Source: an uncultured Ruegeria sp.
GTDB lineage: Bacteria; Pseudomonadota; Alphaproteobacteria; Rhodobacterales; Rhodobacteraceae
DNA: 64,000 bases
Assembly: GCF_947500045.1 (NCBI RefSeq)
Contig: NZ_CANMQQ010000003.1
Span: forward strand, 372,001 to 436,000
Direction of reading: 5' to 3'
Shown: piece after piece, positions 19,267 to 27,380 of the stretch
Layout: the number at the start of each line of letters is the position of its first letter
Position numbering within the stretch: the first letter of the stretch is position 1
The notes under the pieces: model-generated
The model's input: the letters and a program-made list of their open reading frames with translations, nothing else
What the model was told of the DNA's origin: nothing
Databases searched by the model: none
Program-made: the position numbers and the translations under genes

Positions 19267-19819
19267 ATGCGCCGCGCCCTGCCCCTTGCCTTGCTGCTAT
19301 CGACAGCCCTGCCCGCCTTAGCTGAGCTGCCGACGCCAAAAGGTCATGTCATCCTGACGCTGGGTGGTGCTGTCGGAGAAACAAATCTGCCTGCGCGCGC
19401 TGAGGATGATGGCGGTCTGCTGGGCTATCTGGAAGTCACGCATATGGGTGCGGCAGGTTTTGACCAAGCCATGCTGGACGGGCTCGCGCAAGTCGAGATC
19501 ACCATCCCCTACGGTCCCTCGGAAAAAACAGCGCACCTATACCTTCTCTGGCCCTTTGCTTTCTGACGTCATGACGATGGCCGGGGCCGAGGGGAAATCC
19601 GCCCTGCCCATGGCAATGGACGGCTATCAGGCGGAAATACCATGGCAAAGCATTGAGACCCACCAGCCCATCGTGGCCACCCATGCGGACGGCGCACCGA
19701 TGGGTATCGGTGGCTATGGCCCCACGATGATTGTCTTCCCACCCTCGGATGATGCCGAGCTGGCCCAGACGCAGGCCAGCCAACAGGTCTGGGCCATCGC
19801 CTATATCGCGATCGAGTGA
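19267..19819 (+). pseudogene. molybdopterin-fold (oxidoreductase-like) periplasmic protein, disrupted by a single-base frameshift
   Basis: The reading frame from ATG 19267 gives a signal peptide ([18 protein letters not shown]) and [20 protein letters not shown], then runs out of homology and stops at 19566. The homologous continuation lies in the +1 frame: SGPLLSDVMTMAGAEGKSA, DGYQAEIPW, GGYGPTMIVFPPSDD, ending at 19819. The switch point is a run of six A at 19523-19528; with five A the two parts join as SEKQRTYTFSG, a 183-residue protein resembling small exported proteins of the sulfite-oxidase/molybdopterin-binding fold in Rhodobacteraceae. It may be a genuine pseudogene, a sequencing error, or decoded by slippage on the A run. 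The 3' end overlaps the convergent dgt gene by 19 bases. Confidence 0.75.
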
Positions 19820-20958
19820 TCACCCGTCAGCCTGGCGTGATCCTGCAGCGCAAACCTGTCAGTCATACCGGCAATATAATCCGAGACGATCCGCGCGAGC
19901 GCCGTTTCATCGGCTGCTGCCTCAATATCATTGTGCCAATGTCCGGGCATCTGTTTCGGGTCGCTCAGGTAAATCGGGAATAGTTCCTCGACCACTCGAC
20001 TAACCTCGGTACGTACCCGCATTACGCTGGGGGCACGATACATACGAGAAAAGAGGAACGTCCGGATCTGCTTGAGATCTGCCCAAACCGCATCCGAGAA
20101 TTGAATGACCGGATACCCCAGATGTCGGATATCCTCGACCGATTGCGCCCCTGAAGTCGAGATCAACCCACCCGACGTGTCAATCACGTCCGACACCATC
20201 ACACCAAAGACCCGCCGTAAGGCCTCGTGCCGACGGCGATACGGGTCGAGACCCGGATATTTGGCGTCCACTTCAGCAAAACAGGCATCAATAATGGGAA
20301 GCTGTTGAATATCCTCGTCGCTGAACAACCCGGCCCGCAACCCATCAAACAGATCGTGGTTGTTATACGCTATGTCATCCGAAAGCGCGGCCACCTGCGC
20401 CTCAGCACTCGCATGCGTATGCAATTCCAGATCAAAGTCCTGATTGAACTCAGCCAAGGCCCAAGGCAATTCACCAACCACAGGACCATTGTGCTTGGCG
20501 ATGCCCTCCAGGCATTCCCAGGTCAGGTTGCACCCATCGAACTCGGCATAGTGACGCTCAAGCTTGGTCACGATCCGAATGGCCTGCGCGTTGTGGTCGA
20601 AACCACCATAAGGCTTCATCAAAGCGTGCAGCGCATCTTCGCCCGTATGCCCGAACGGAGTGTGACCCAGATCATGCGCCAGCGCCACGGCCTCAGTCAG
20701 TTCCGGATTCAATCCCAACGCGCCAGCAATAGTCCGCGCCACCTGCGCCACTTCGATCGAGTGGGTCAAACGCGTACGATAGCTGTCGCCTTCATGCTCC
20801 ACAAAGACCTGCGTCTTGTGTTTCAAGCGCCGAAAGGCGCTGGCATGAATGATCCTGTCGCGGTCGCGCTGAAAGCACGACCGAAAACTGCTCTCTTCCT
20901 CCGGTACAAACCGCCCCCTAGCGCGGCCTGGATCCGAGGCAAAATCCGCTCTGTCCAA
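19801..20958 (-). CDS. dgt: deoxyguanosinetriphosphate triphosphohydrolase-like protein
   Basis: HD-domain dNTP triphosphohydrolase family, 385 residues. Metal-binding pattern: RTRLTHSIEV (His66), AHDLGHTPFGHTGE (His95-Asp96) and AALSDDIAYNNHD. Cleaves dNTPs to nucleoside and triphosphate; substrate specificity of the alphaproteobacterial form cannot be read here. The start is TTG 20958, supported by AAGGA seven bases upstream and by EEESSFRSCFQRDRDRII following at the usual distance; no in-frame ATG is near. Divergent from erpA. Confidence 0.88.
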   Translation of the reverse strand: MDRADFASDPGRARGRFVPEEESSFRSCFQRDRDRIIHASAFRRLKHKTQVFVEHEGDSYRTRLTHSIEVAQVARTIAGALGLNPELTEAVALAHDLGHTPFGHTGEDALHALMKPYGGFDHNAQAIRIVTKLERHYAEFDGCNLTWECLEGIAKHNGPVVGELPWALAEFNQDFDLELHTHASAEAQVAALSDDIAYNNHDLFDGLRAGLFSDEDIQQLPIIDACFAEVDAKYPGLDPYRRRHEALRRVFGVMVSDVIDTSGGLISTSGAQSVEDIRHLGYPVIQFSDAVWADLKQIRTFLFSRMYRAPSVMRVRTEVSRVVEELFPIYLSDPKQMPGHWHNDIEAAADETALARIVSDYIAGMTDRFALQDHARLTGDHSIAI

Positions 20959-21034
20959 AGGTCTTGTCCTTGTCGCCTGTCTTCAGGTTTCATATATGGT
21001 ACGGTGCTAAGGAAATAAACCTTTGGAGACCGGC

Positions 21035-21358
21035 ATGAATCTGCCCCCCACAGTCACAGATCGCGCATTCGACCGCCTGGCCGAGATTGGAGCCGCAGAT
21101 CAGGGTCAGGCCCTGCGTGTTGCAGTGGAAGGCGGTGGATGTTCTGGGTTTCAATACGAAATCGCGCTGGATCAGCCGAAAGAAGACGATTTGGTGCTGG
21201 AAGGCAAAGGGCAAAAGGTAATCGTTGACTCGATTTCTCTGCCGTTTCTGGAAAACGCGGTGATTGATTTCACACAGGAACTGATCGGTGCGCGGTTCGT
21301 GATCGAGAACCCCAACGCTACATCCTCTTGCGGATGCGGTACGTCATTTTCGATGTAG
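21035..21358 (+). CDS. erpA: A-type iron-sulfur cluster carrier
   Basis: A 107-residue A-type carrier with the three cluster-ligand Cys at 36 (GGGCSGFQY), 99 and 101 (SSCGCGTSF). It would deliver Fe-S clusters to apo-enzymes such as IspG at the other end of the window. ErpA versus IscA is not separable with certainty from sequence reading alone. GGAG precedes ATG 21035 by six bases. A hairpin element starts seven bases after the stop and may end the transcript. Confidence 0.85.
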   Translation: MNLPPTVTDRAFDRLAEIGAADQGQALRVAVEGGGCSGFQYEIALDQPKEDDLVLEGKGQKVIVDSISLPFLENAVIDFTQELIGARFVIENPNATSSCGCGTSFSM

Positions 21359-21364
21359 CACCGG

Positions 21365-21411
21365 TGGGGGCTTTGCCCCCACACCCCCAAGGTATTTTTA
21401 GCCAGATGAAG
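21365..21411 (+). repeat. dispersed hairpin-plus-core repeat, copy 1
   Basis: Hairpin TGGGGGC-TTT-GCCCCCA (21365-21381), then ACCCCCAAGG and the core GGTATTTTTAGCCAGATGAA (21391-21410) plus G. Other copies are at 21523-21580 (inverted), 30320-30375 and 37972-38044. It follows erpA directly. Confidence 0.8.
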
Positions 21412-21419
21412 AGGGATCC

Positions 21420-21446
21420 GCTCTCTGACCATCGAAGTCAGAGAGC
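21420..21446. repeat. palindrome between two inverted repeat copies
   Basis: A perfect 10-bp stem, GCTCTCTGAC (21420-21429) and GTCAGAGAGC (21437-21446), with a 7-base loop, inside the space bracketed by the 21-bp inverted cores. The remaining bases to about 21522 show no recognisable gene. Confidence 0.7.
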
Positions 21447-21522
21447 TTCACCTGGCGCGGTCATCGGCGCCTCCGCCTGTACCGCATCGTCATTTTCTAC
21501 AAGTTTGGTTAAAAATTCGTTT

Positions 21523-21580
21523 CTTCATCTGGCTAAAAATACCTCGGAGCGCGAGGCAGAGCCTCGCTAACCCGCTCCGA
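21523..21580 (-). repeat. dispersed hairpin-plus-core repeat, copy 2, inverted to copy 1
   Basis: Core CTTCATCTGGCTAAAAATAC C (21523-21543) is the exact reverse complement of 21391-21411. Next to it is a nested hairpin: outer arms TCGGAGC (21544-21550) and GCTCCGA (21574-21580), inner GCGAGGC-AGA-GCCTCGC (21551-21567). Read on the minus strand the order is hairpin then core, as in copy 1. Confidence 0.8.
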
Positions 21581-21638
21581 TCCTTGCCGTCGGGTGCATT
21601 CTGCGCGATAGGTTGCCAATGGCACCGGAGGAACGCGC

Positions 21639-22418
21639 ATGAAAATCGCCACATTCAACATCAATGGCATCAAAGCGCGGGCTGAAGCTCTGCCGCGTTG
21701 GCTGGATGATGCGCATCCGGATGTTGTGCTACTGCAGGAAATCAAATCAATTGATGAGAATTTCCCGCGCGAGATGTTCGAAGAGCGCGGATATAACGTA
21801 GAAACCCACGGTCAAAAAAGCTTCAACGGCGTTGCGATCCTTTCGAAACTTCCGCTCGAGGATGTGTCCCGAGGTTTGCCCGGCGATGATACCGATGAGC
21901 AAGCGCGCTGGATCGAAGCGACGGTCATCGGGGAAAAGGCGCTCCGCATTTGCGGGCTGTACCTGCCCAACGGAAATCCCGTGCCGGGTCCGAAATATGA
22001 CTACAAGCTCGCCTGGATGGAGCGTCTATATGATCGCGCACGCGAATTGCTTGCATCCGAAGAACCCGCGCTGATGGCGGGGGATTACAACATCATTCCG
22101 CAGGCCGAGGACGCAAAGCGCCCTGACGCGTGGCGTGAGGATGCGCTGTTTCGGCCAGAAAGTCGCATGGCCTTTCGGAAAATCTTGAATCTGGGGTTCA
22201 CCGAAGCCTTTCGCGCACGCACGCAAGGTTCGGGACATTATTCATTCTGGGATTATCAGGCAGGCGCGTGGAACAAAAACGACGGAATTCGCATCGATCA
22301 TTTCCTGCTGACGCCTCAGGCGGCCGATCTGATGCGGGATTGTCGGATTGATTCCGAGATCCGTGGGCACGAAAAACCCTCGGACCATGTACCGGTCTGG
22401 GTCGATCTCGATCTCTGA
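21639..22418 (+). CDS. xthA: exodeoxyribonuclease III
   Basis: AP endonuclease/3'-exonuclease of base excision repair, 259 residues of the endonuclease/exonuclease/phosphatase fold. Metal and catalytic motifs in order: FNINGIKAR, LLQEIKS (Glu), GLYLPNG, GDYNIIP (Asp/Asn) and RIDHFLLT plus EKPSDHVPVW (Asp-His). GGAGGAA lies just upstream of the ATG. Single gene between the repeat cluster and a convergent monooxygenase gene, whose stop lies four bases beyond. Confidence 0.95.
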   Translation: MKIATFNINGIKARAEALPRWLDDAHPDVVLLQEIKSIDENFPREMFEERGYNVETHGQKSFNGVAILSKLPLEDVSRGLPGDDTDEQARWIEATVIGEKALRICGLYLPNGNPVPGPKYDYKLAWMERLYDRARELLASEEPALMAGDYNIIPQAEDAKRPDAWREDALFRPESRMAFRKILNLGFTEAFRARTQGSGHYSFWDYQAGAWNKNDGIRIDHFLLTPQAADLMRDCRIDSEIRGHEKPSDHVPVWVDLDL

Positions 22419-22422
22419 AGAC

Positions 22423-23574
22423 CTACGCTGTCACGTCGTAGTCATAGATCCAGTCATAGCGTCGCGCCAAGCGTGGGCCAATCGCCATCAACGCCGTCTG
22501 CGCGGCCAACCTCATTGGTCCGCGCAGGTGGAAGTTGCGCGCGTTGGCCCCTGCGGCCGCAACCACCTGCTGAGCCCTTGGACGGCGGTGGCTTTCATAG
22601 GCGGCAAGCGCTTTCTCTATGCTTGACTGCTCATCGAAGGCGCGCGCCAACATCCAGGCGTCTTCAAGCGCAAGGCATGCCCCTTGAGCCATAAATGGCA
22701 GCGTCGGATGGGCCGCATCCCCTAGCAAGGCAACCCGCCCATTCTGCCAGCACTCCGCGACTGGCCGCAGGAACAGAGCCCAGACATAAGGTTCCTGAAC
22801 TTTTCGTAGGATTTCGCCAACAAGCCCCCCGAAATCAGCAAATCGCGCTTGCAAATCTTCTGGGTCACCACGTCGATTCCAACCCTCTTCCTGCCAGTCG
22901 GACCGCTCTTCAATCGCAACGATGTTCATCAATGTATGGTTACGCAGAGGATATGTTACCACATGCCGCCCGGGCCCCATTGTTAAAACTGCGCATGGAT
23001 TTTGATCGCGGCGCTCCCAAGGGATCGTCGCCCTCCAAGCTACCTGATGTGTGAATTCCGGCGCCTCCGGGCCGTTCAGACCTGATCGGATTTCGCTTCG
23101 CCCTCCATCAGCGCCAATCGCGCAATCAACACGCAGCCGAGTGCCGTCTGTCAGAACAATCTCGGCATCTGTCGGATGCTTGTACACTCGCGCAACTCGT
23201 GCGCCCAATCGGAACTCAACACTGTCGCGAATGGCAGCCTTGTGCAGCAAACCCAGCAAATCGGCACGATGATAGTAATAGGTTGGCCCTGCGACCGGAG
23301 CCGGTATATCGCTTACAGATCGCCCAGCCCGAAAATCGCGGAGCATTGACCCAACTGACTTTAAGCCCGCCTCGGGAGGTTCCCCCACGACATTTAGGGC
23401 ACGCAGCACCACCATTCCGTTTTCGCTGATTTGTAATCCGGCGCCTACCTCAGTCAATTCGATTGCCTGCTCAAGAATCGTGACCTTGGCCCCACGTTGG
23501 CGCAGGGCCAGCGCCGCAGCCACGCCGCCGATCCCGCCGCCGATGACACAGAAATTCAGACCATTAATGTTCAT
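22423..23574 (-). CDS. FAD-dependent monooxygenase, salicylate hydroxylase-like
   Basis: 383-residue group A flavoprotein monooxygenase. N-terminal Rossmann motif GGGIGG at 12-17 for the ADP part of FAD, a central DG-type motif (DCAIGADGGRSEIRSGL), and the third FAD motif GRVALLGDAAHPTLPFMAQG near 290. The substrate is probably an aromatic acid, by family, but no catabolic genes are adjacent. Start at ATG 23574, just before the Rossmann strand; two further residues upstream of it in frame are not needed. A dksA terminator lies 17 bases upstream. Confidence 0.85.
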   Translation of the reverse strand: MNINGLNFCVIGGGIGGVAAALALRQRGAKVTILEQAIELTEVGAGLQISENGMVVLRALNVVGEPPEAGLKSVGSMLRDFRAGRSVSDIPAPVAGPTYYYHRADLLGLLHKAAIRDSVEFRLGARVARVYKHPTDAEIVLTDGTRLRVDCAIGADGGRSEIRSGLNGPEAPEFTHQVAWRATIPWERRDQNPCAVLTMGPGRHVVTYPLRNHTLMNIVAIEERSDWQEEGWNRRGDPEDLQARFADFGGLVGEILRKVQEPYVWALFLRPVAECWQNGRVALLGDAAHPTLPFMAQGACLALEDAWMLARAFDEQSSIEKALAAYESHRRPRAQQVVAAAGANARNFHLRGPMRLAAQTALMAIGPRLARRYDWIYDYDVTA

Positions 23575-23590
23575 GGCACTGCCATAACGC

Positions 23591-23619
23591 AAAAACGCCG
23601 AGGCGACAGGCCCCGGCGT
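23591..23619 (-). terminator. rho-independent terminator of dksA
   Basis: Read on the minus strand: ACGCCG-GGG-CC ... GGC-CTCGGCGT followed by TTTTTG. The 6-bp outer stem (23614-23619 with 23595-23600) is extended by a GC-rich inner stem after one mismatch. It lies about 28 bases beyond the dksA stop. Confidence 0.75.
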
Positions 23620-23646
23620 CGGTGTTTTGTTGTGATTTTCCAGCGA

Positions 23647-24069
23647 TCAATCGTCGCGGTGAACCTTTTCGCGACGCTCGTGGCGCTCTTGCGCTTCCAA
23701 TGTCATTGTCGCAATCGGACGTGCGTCCAGCCGCTTTAATGAGATCGGATCGCCAGTTTTCTCGCAATATCCGTACTCACCCTCATCAATCCGGCGCAGG
23801 GCCGAGTCGATCTTGGCGACCAGCTTGCGCTGGCGATCCCGCGTGCGCAATTCAAGCGCGCGGTCGGTCTCTTCGCTTGCGCGATCGGCGACATCGGGAA
23901 TGTTTCGGGTATTGTCCTGCAGCCCTTCGATCGTATCGCGGCTGCCTGCGAGTAGTTCTGTCTTCCAATCCATCAGCTTGCGACGAAAATACTCAAGCTG
24001 TCGATCATTCATGAAAGGTTCATCTTCGGCCGGGCGATAATCCTCCGGCAGAAAAACTTCCTGCTTCAT
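23647..24069 (-). CDS. dksA: RNA polymerase-binding transcription factor DksA
   Basis: Enters the RNA polymerase secondary channel and works with ppGpp in the stringent response. 140 residues from ATG 24069, which has GGGAG six bases upstream (an ATG at 24123 gives 158 residues). The coiled-coil tip is at NIPDVADRASEETDRALEL, which holds the Asp and Ala residues needed for activity. In the zinc-finger region only one Cys remains (YGYCEKTGDPI; the second pair reads TMTLEAQ), so classical zinc binding is unlikely. Few-Cys DksA forms that still act as DksA are known in Rhodobacter. Own terminator downstream. Confidence 0.9.
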   Translation of the reverse strand: MKQEVFLPEDYRPAEDEPFMNDRQLEYFRRKLMDWKTELLAGSRDTIEGLQDNTRNIPDVADRASEETDRALELRTRDRQRKLVAKIDSALRRIDEGEYGYCEKTGDPISLKRLDARPIATMTLEAQERHERREKVHRDD

Positions 24070-24455
24070 ATTTGCTCCCTCGGTATGGCCTGAAACGTCG
24101 GTCGCTGTAGTATTACCTGACATTCGGCACCCCCTTCTGCGGAGCGTTTATCCGACAGCGCAGAGATTGTCACTACACAAACGTGTACCCCTGCACCGGG
24201 TCGCTCCGGCTGATCTAACATTGAGACTTGTAACAACAAAACCTTGTTTTTCTGTGGTTATCGCAGGGCGATTTTCAGGCAACCTCAACCATTGGAGTAT
24301 CCCGCGCTGAACGAATCGCCTGAAATGGGCTGAACTCTCAGCAAAGTCCGCACCTTCGCGACGCAGCGGCCCGGCTTGTAAAAAATGCCCCTCCTCTGTA
24401 ACCCGGGCTGAACAGAAGCAGCCCGCCCATCTCGCGAAATCATATGAGGGGTCCC
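24070..24455. other. 386-base divergent intergenic region between dksA and moxR
   Basis: It must hold promoters for both divergent genes. On the minus strand a weak GTGACA...GATAAA pair (15-base spacer) lies about 100 bases before dksA. Short open frames in both directions show no ribosome binding site or recognisable protein and were not called. Confidence 0.4.
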
Positions 24456-25301
24456 ATGACCGCACGTTTCCAAGGCACCGCAGAATATGTTGCCACCGAC
24501 GATCTGACCATTGCCGTGAACGCCGCCGTCACGCTGGAGCGTCCGCTACTGGTCAAGGGTGAGCCCGGCACCGGCAAGACCGAGCTGGCCAAACAGGTTG
24601 CCGGGGCGCTGGGGCTGACCATGATCGAGTGGAACGTGAAATCCACCACCCGCGCCCAGCAAGGGCTTTATGAATACGATGCGGTCAGCCGTCTGCGCGA
24701 CAGCCAGTTGGGCGATGAACGTGTGCACGATGTGTCAAATTATATCCGCAAGGGTAAGCTGTGGCAGGCATTTGACGCGGATGAAAAGGTCGTGCTGCTG
24801 ATCGACGAGATCGACAAGGCCGATATCGAATTCCCCAACGACCTGTTGCAGGAACTCGATAAGATGGAGTTCCATGTTTACGAGACCGGCGAGACAATCC
24901 GGGCCAAGCACCGCCCCATTGTGATCATCACATCGAATAACGAAAAGGAACTGCCTGACGCATTTTTGCGCCGCTGTTTCTTCCACTACATCCGCTTCCC
25001 GGACGAGGCCACAATGCGCCGCATCGTCGAAGTGCATCACCCCGGTATCAAAGACGCGCTGCTAACGACCGCGCTGACCCAGTTCTACGAGGTCCGCGAG
25101 ACGCAAGGGTTGAAGAAAAAGCCTTCGACTTCGGAAGTGCTGGACTGGCTGAAGCTGTTGCTGGCCGAGGACCTGAGCGCCGAGGACCTCAAACGCGACG
25201 GGGCAAACGCGTTACCGAAACTGCATGGTGCGCTGCTGAAGAATGAACAAGACGTACATCTGTTCGAACGACTGGCCTTCATGGCACGCAGCAAGCGGTG
25301 A
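24456..25301 (+). CDS. MoxR-family AAA+ ATPase
   Basis: 281 residues. Walker A KGEPGTGKTE at about 34-43, Walker B VVLLIDEIDKAD at 112-123, sensor ITSNNEKELPDAFLRRC. This class pairs with VWA-domain proteins as a chaperone that matures metal enzymes or complexes; a CoxE-like VWA gene lies 2 kb downstream in the same direction, as expected. GAGGGG precedes ATG 24456. The intervening genes (GNAT, DUF2927, 55-residue protein) are on the same strand, with gaps of at most 90 bases. Confidence 0.9.
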   Translation: MTARFQGTAEYVATDDLTIAVNAAVTLERPLLVKGEPGTGKTELAKQVAGALGLTMIEWNVKSTTRAQQGLYEYDAVSRLRDSQLGDERVHDVSNYIRKGKLWQAFDADEKVVLLIDEIDKADIEFPNDLLQELDKMEFHVYETGETIRAKHRPIVIITSNNEKELPDAFLRRCFFHYIRFPDEATMRRIVEVHHPGIKDALLTTALTQFYEVRETQGLKKKPSTSEVLDWLKLLLAEDLSAEDLKRDGANALPKLHGALLKNEQDVHLFERLAFMARSKR

Positions 25302-25391
25302 TCACCGCTTGTCATTGGTGCGGTCGGATGTCAGCATTGCATTAACGAAAGACCCCGCGTTAATCGGGTCTCAAGAGCAGGAAACTATTGA

Positions 25392-25841
25392 ATGTCTACC
25401 GCACCCGTGATCCGCCGCTTGCGCCCTGACGACCGGGATCAATGGGCCGAGATGTGGCGCGACTATCTGGCCTTTTATGAAACCGAGGTGGCGGATGCGA
25501 TTTACGAAAGTACCTTTGCGCGCCTCTTAGGCAATGATCCGCAAGACTTTTCCTGTTTCGTGGCTGAGGTTGATGGCCAACTGGTCGGACTGACCCATTA
25601 CCTGTTTCATCGCCACGCATGGAAGGTCGAACGCGTCTGCTATCTGCAGGATCTCTATGCCCGCCCCAACGCGCGAGGCACCGGTGTTGGGCGCGCCCTG
25701 ATTCAGGCCGTTTATGACGAGGCTGACCGGCAAGAGGCCCCTTCCGTCTATTGGCTGACACAGGATAACAACCATACCGCGCGCAAGCTGTATGACCGCA
25801 TCGGCAAGTTGTCGCCGTTCCTGAAGTATCAGCGCCCATGA
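25392..25841 (+). CDS. GNAT-family N-acetyltransferase
   Basis: 149 residues with the GNAT core: IRRLRPDDRDQWAEMWRDYL start, LVGLTHYLFH strand, the acetyl-CoA-binding loop ARPNARGTGVGRAL (R-x-x-G-x-G type) and VYWLTQDNNHTARKLYDRIG. Acceptor unknown. AGGA precedes the ATG at a wide spacing. Its stop shares ATGA with the next gene, so the two are translationally coupled. Confidence 0.88.
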   Translation: MSTAPVIRRLRPDDRDQWAEMWRDYLAFYETEVADAIYESTFARLLGNDPQDFSCFVAEVDGQLVGLTHYLFHRHAWKVERVCYLQDLYARPNARGTGVGRALIQAVYDEADRQEAPSVYWLTQDNNHTARKLYDRIGKLSPFLKYQRP

Positions 25842-27202
25842 CCCGTTTGGCCGCAGCCCTCCTGTTGGCGACTTTATCCGCCTGCACCGCCGTTGACAGG
25901 GTTGAGGTTCCGACCCGGACGAAGGTGATCGAGGCGTCACTGCCACCCACCAAGTCCTTTGGCGCTGCCCGCCCCGTCGCTGCCACGCGTTCGAACAAGA
26001 ATATCGCGGCCGATTTCCTGTCGCTGCACTTCGCGCTGGAAAGCGGCGCGGAACTACCGGTCTTCACCCGGTTTGATGAACCTATCACGGTGCGCCTGAC
26101 AGGCACGCCCCCACAATCGATGCAGACCGACCTCAGCCGGTTGCTGGCTCGACTGCAACGAGAGGCGCAGATCGATATCCGCCAGATACCCGAGGGTCAG
26201 GCGAATATCACCATCGAGGCCGTAAGCCAGAAACAAATCCGCCGTATCCTGCCACAGGCGGCCTGTTTCGTCGTCCCGAACTCATCAAGCCTTGAAGAAT
26301 ACCGGCGCGACCGGCGCAAAAGCAAAAGCAACTGGACCGAGCTGCGCAGCCGTGAACGGATCGGGATTTTCATCCCCTATGATGCCAGCCCACAGGAAAT
26401 TCGGGATTGCCTGCATGAAGAACTGGCGCAGGCGCTCGGGCCGCTGAACGACCTCTACCGCCTACCGGATTCGGTATTCAATGACGATAATTTCCACACG
26501 GTTCTGACCGGGTTCGACATGTTGATCCTGCGCACAGCTTATGCGCCCGAGTTGCAAAACGGCATGACGCACGAACAGGTTGCGGCGACCCTTCCCGGCG
26601 TACTCAGCCGTCTGAACCCCCGCGGGGATCGCGTTTCGCCACAGCCGGTGACCGAGACACCCCGCGCCTGGATCAACGCGGTGCAGCGCGCATTGGGGGC
26701 TGGCGCGGGTTCATCCAAGCGGATCAATGCCGCGAACGAAGCGGCCCGGATCGGGCAACAGCAAGGCTGGACGGATCACCGCCGCGCCTATCCGCACTAC
26801 CTGTTGGGCCGTATGGGCCAGTTCGACGATCCCCAAGCCGCGCAGCAGCAATATGACATTGCCATGAAGTTTCTAAAGACCACCCCAGGAACCGAGGTTC
26901 AGCGCGCGCATATCACCGCACAGACTGCGGCGTTTGCATTGGCGCAGGGGCGAGGGGCGCAAGCTCTGCCAGAGCTGAACTCTGCGATCGATGTCATGAC
27001 ACGATCCGAAAACGCCGCCCTGCTGGCGACCTTGCTGCTGCTGAAATCCGAGGCATTGCGGCAATCCGGCCAGATCGATCAAGCACGCAGCGTTCGGCTG
27101 GACAGTATCGGATGGGCGCGCTACGGCTTCGGCTCGGATTTGGTGGTGCGCTCGGTCACGCAGGATATCGCGCAGTCGGCCGCCACAAGCACAGGTGGAT
27201 AA
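25838..27202 (+). CDS. DUF2927 domain-containing lipoprotein
   Basis: 454 residues. Lipobox LSAC with Cys16 after a hydrophobic signal, so probably membrane-anchored and exported. The central DUF2927 region has AACFVVPNSSS, ERIGIFIPYDASPQEIRDCLHEELAQALGPLND, whose HEELAQALG is a possible metallopeptidase-like His-Glu motif; the text is split here as two parts of one segment at about residues 185-215. The last 150 residues look TPR-like (YLLGRMGQFDDPQAAQQQYD). Function unknown. It overlaps the GNAT gene by four bases and precedes a 55-residue membrane protein by six. Confidence 0.8.
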   Translation: MTRLAAALLLATLSACTAVDRVEVPTRTKVIEASLPPTKSFGAARPVAATRSNKNIAADFLSLHFALESGAELPVFTRFDEPITVRLTGTPPQSMQTDLSRLLARLQREAQIDIRQIPEGQANITIEAVSQKQIRRILPQAACFVVPNSSSLEEYRRDRRKSKSNWTELRSRERIGIFIPYDASPQEIRDCLHEELAQALGPLNDLYRLPDSVFNDDNFHTVLTGFDMLILRTAYAPELQNGMTHEQVAATLPGVLSRLNPRGDRVSPQPVTETPRAWINAVQRALGAGAGSSKRINAANEAARIGQQQGWTDHRRAYPHYLLGRMGQFDDPQAAQQQYDIAMKFLKTTPGTEVQRAHITAQTAAFALAQGRGAQALPELNSAIDVMTRSENAALLATLLLLKSEALRQSGQIDQARSVRLDSIGWARYGFGSDLVVRSVTQDIAQSAATSTGG

Positions 27203-27208
27203 CGGCAT

Positions 27209-27376
27209 ATGATAGTGGTTTTGGGCATGGCACTTCTGGGCGCATTATTGGGCGTCCGAACAGCACGAAAACGCAACGGCAGCGGTGCGGATTTGGCCCA
27301 ATATGCAGCTGGTTACGGAATCGCCTTTGCGCTGATCGGGCTGGTGATCTCACTGGTTCTGGTACGACTGGTTTAG
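27209..27376 (+). CDS. small two-helix membrane protein, 55 residues
   Basis: An ATG frame with two hydrophobic helices: VVLGMALLGALLGV (about 3-16) and YGIAFALIGLVISLVLVRLV (36-55), joined by a short basic loop (RTARKRNGSGAD). It fills the gap between the DUF2927 gene (stop 27202) and the CoxE-like gene (start 27381) with four- to six-base spacings, strong evidence for a real coupled gene. Function unknown; perhaps a membrane partner of the MoxR/VWA pair. Confidence 0.7.
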   Translation: MIVVLGMALLGALLGVRTARKRNGSGADLAQYAAGYGIAFALIGLVISLVLVRLV

Positions 27377-27380
27377 AACT

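Noticed and set aside
19523..19529. Programmed -1 frameshift at A-AAA-AAC
   Set aside because: The continuing frame is reached by a +1 (or -2) shift, not -1; no stimulating structure seen.
24148..24465. 105-residue minus-strand frame in the dksA-moxR gap
   Set aside because: Overlaps the moxR start region, lacks a ribosome site and resembles no family.
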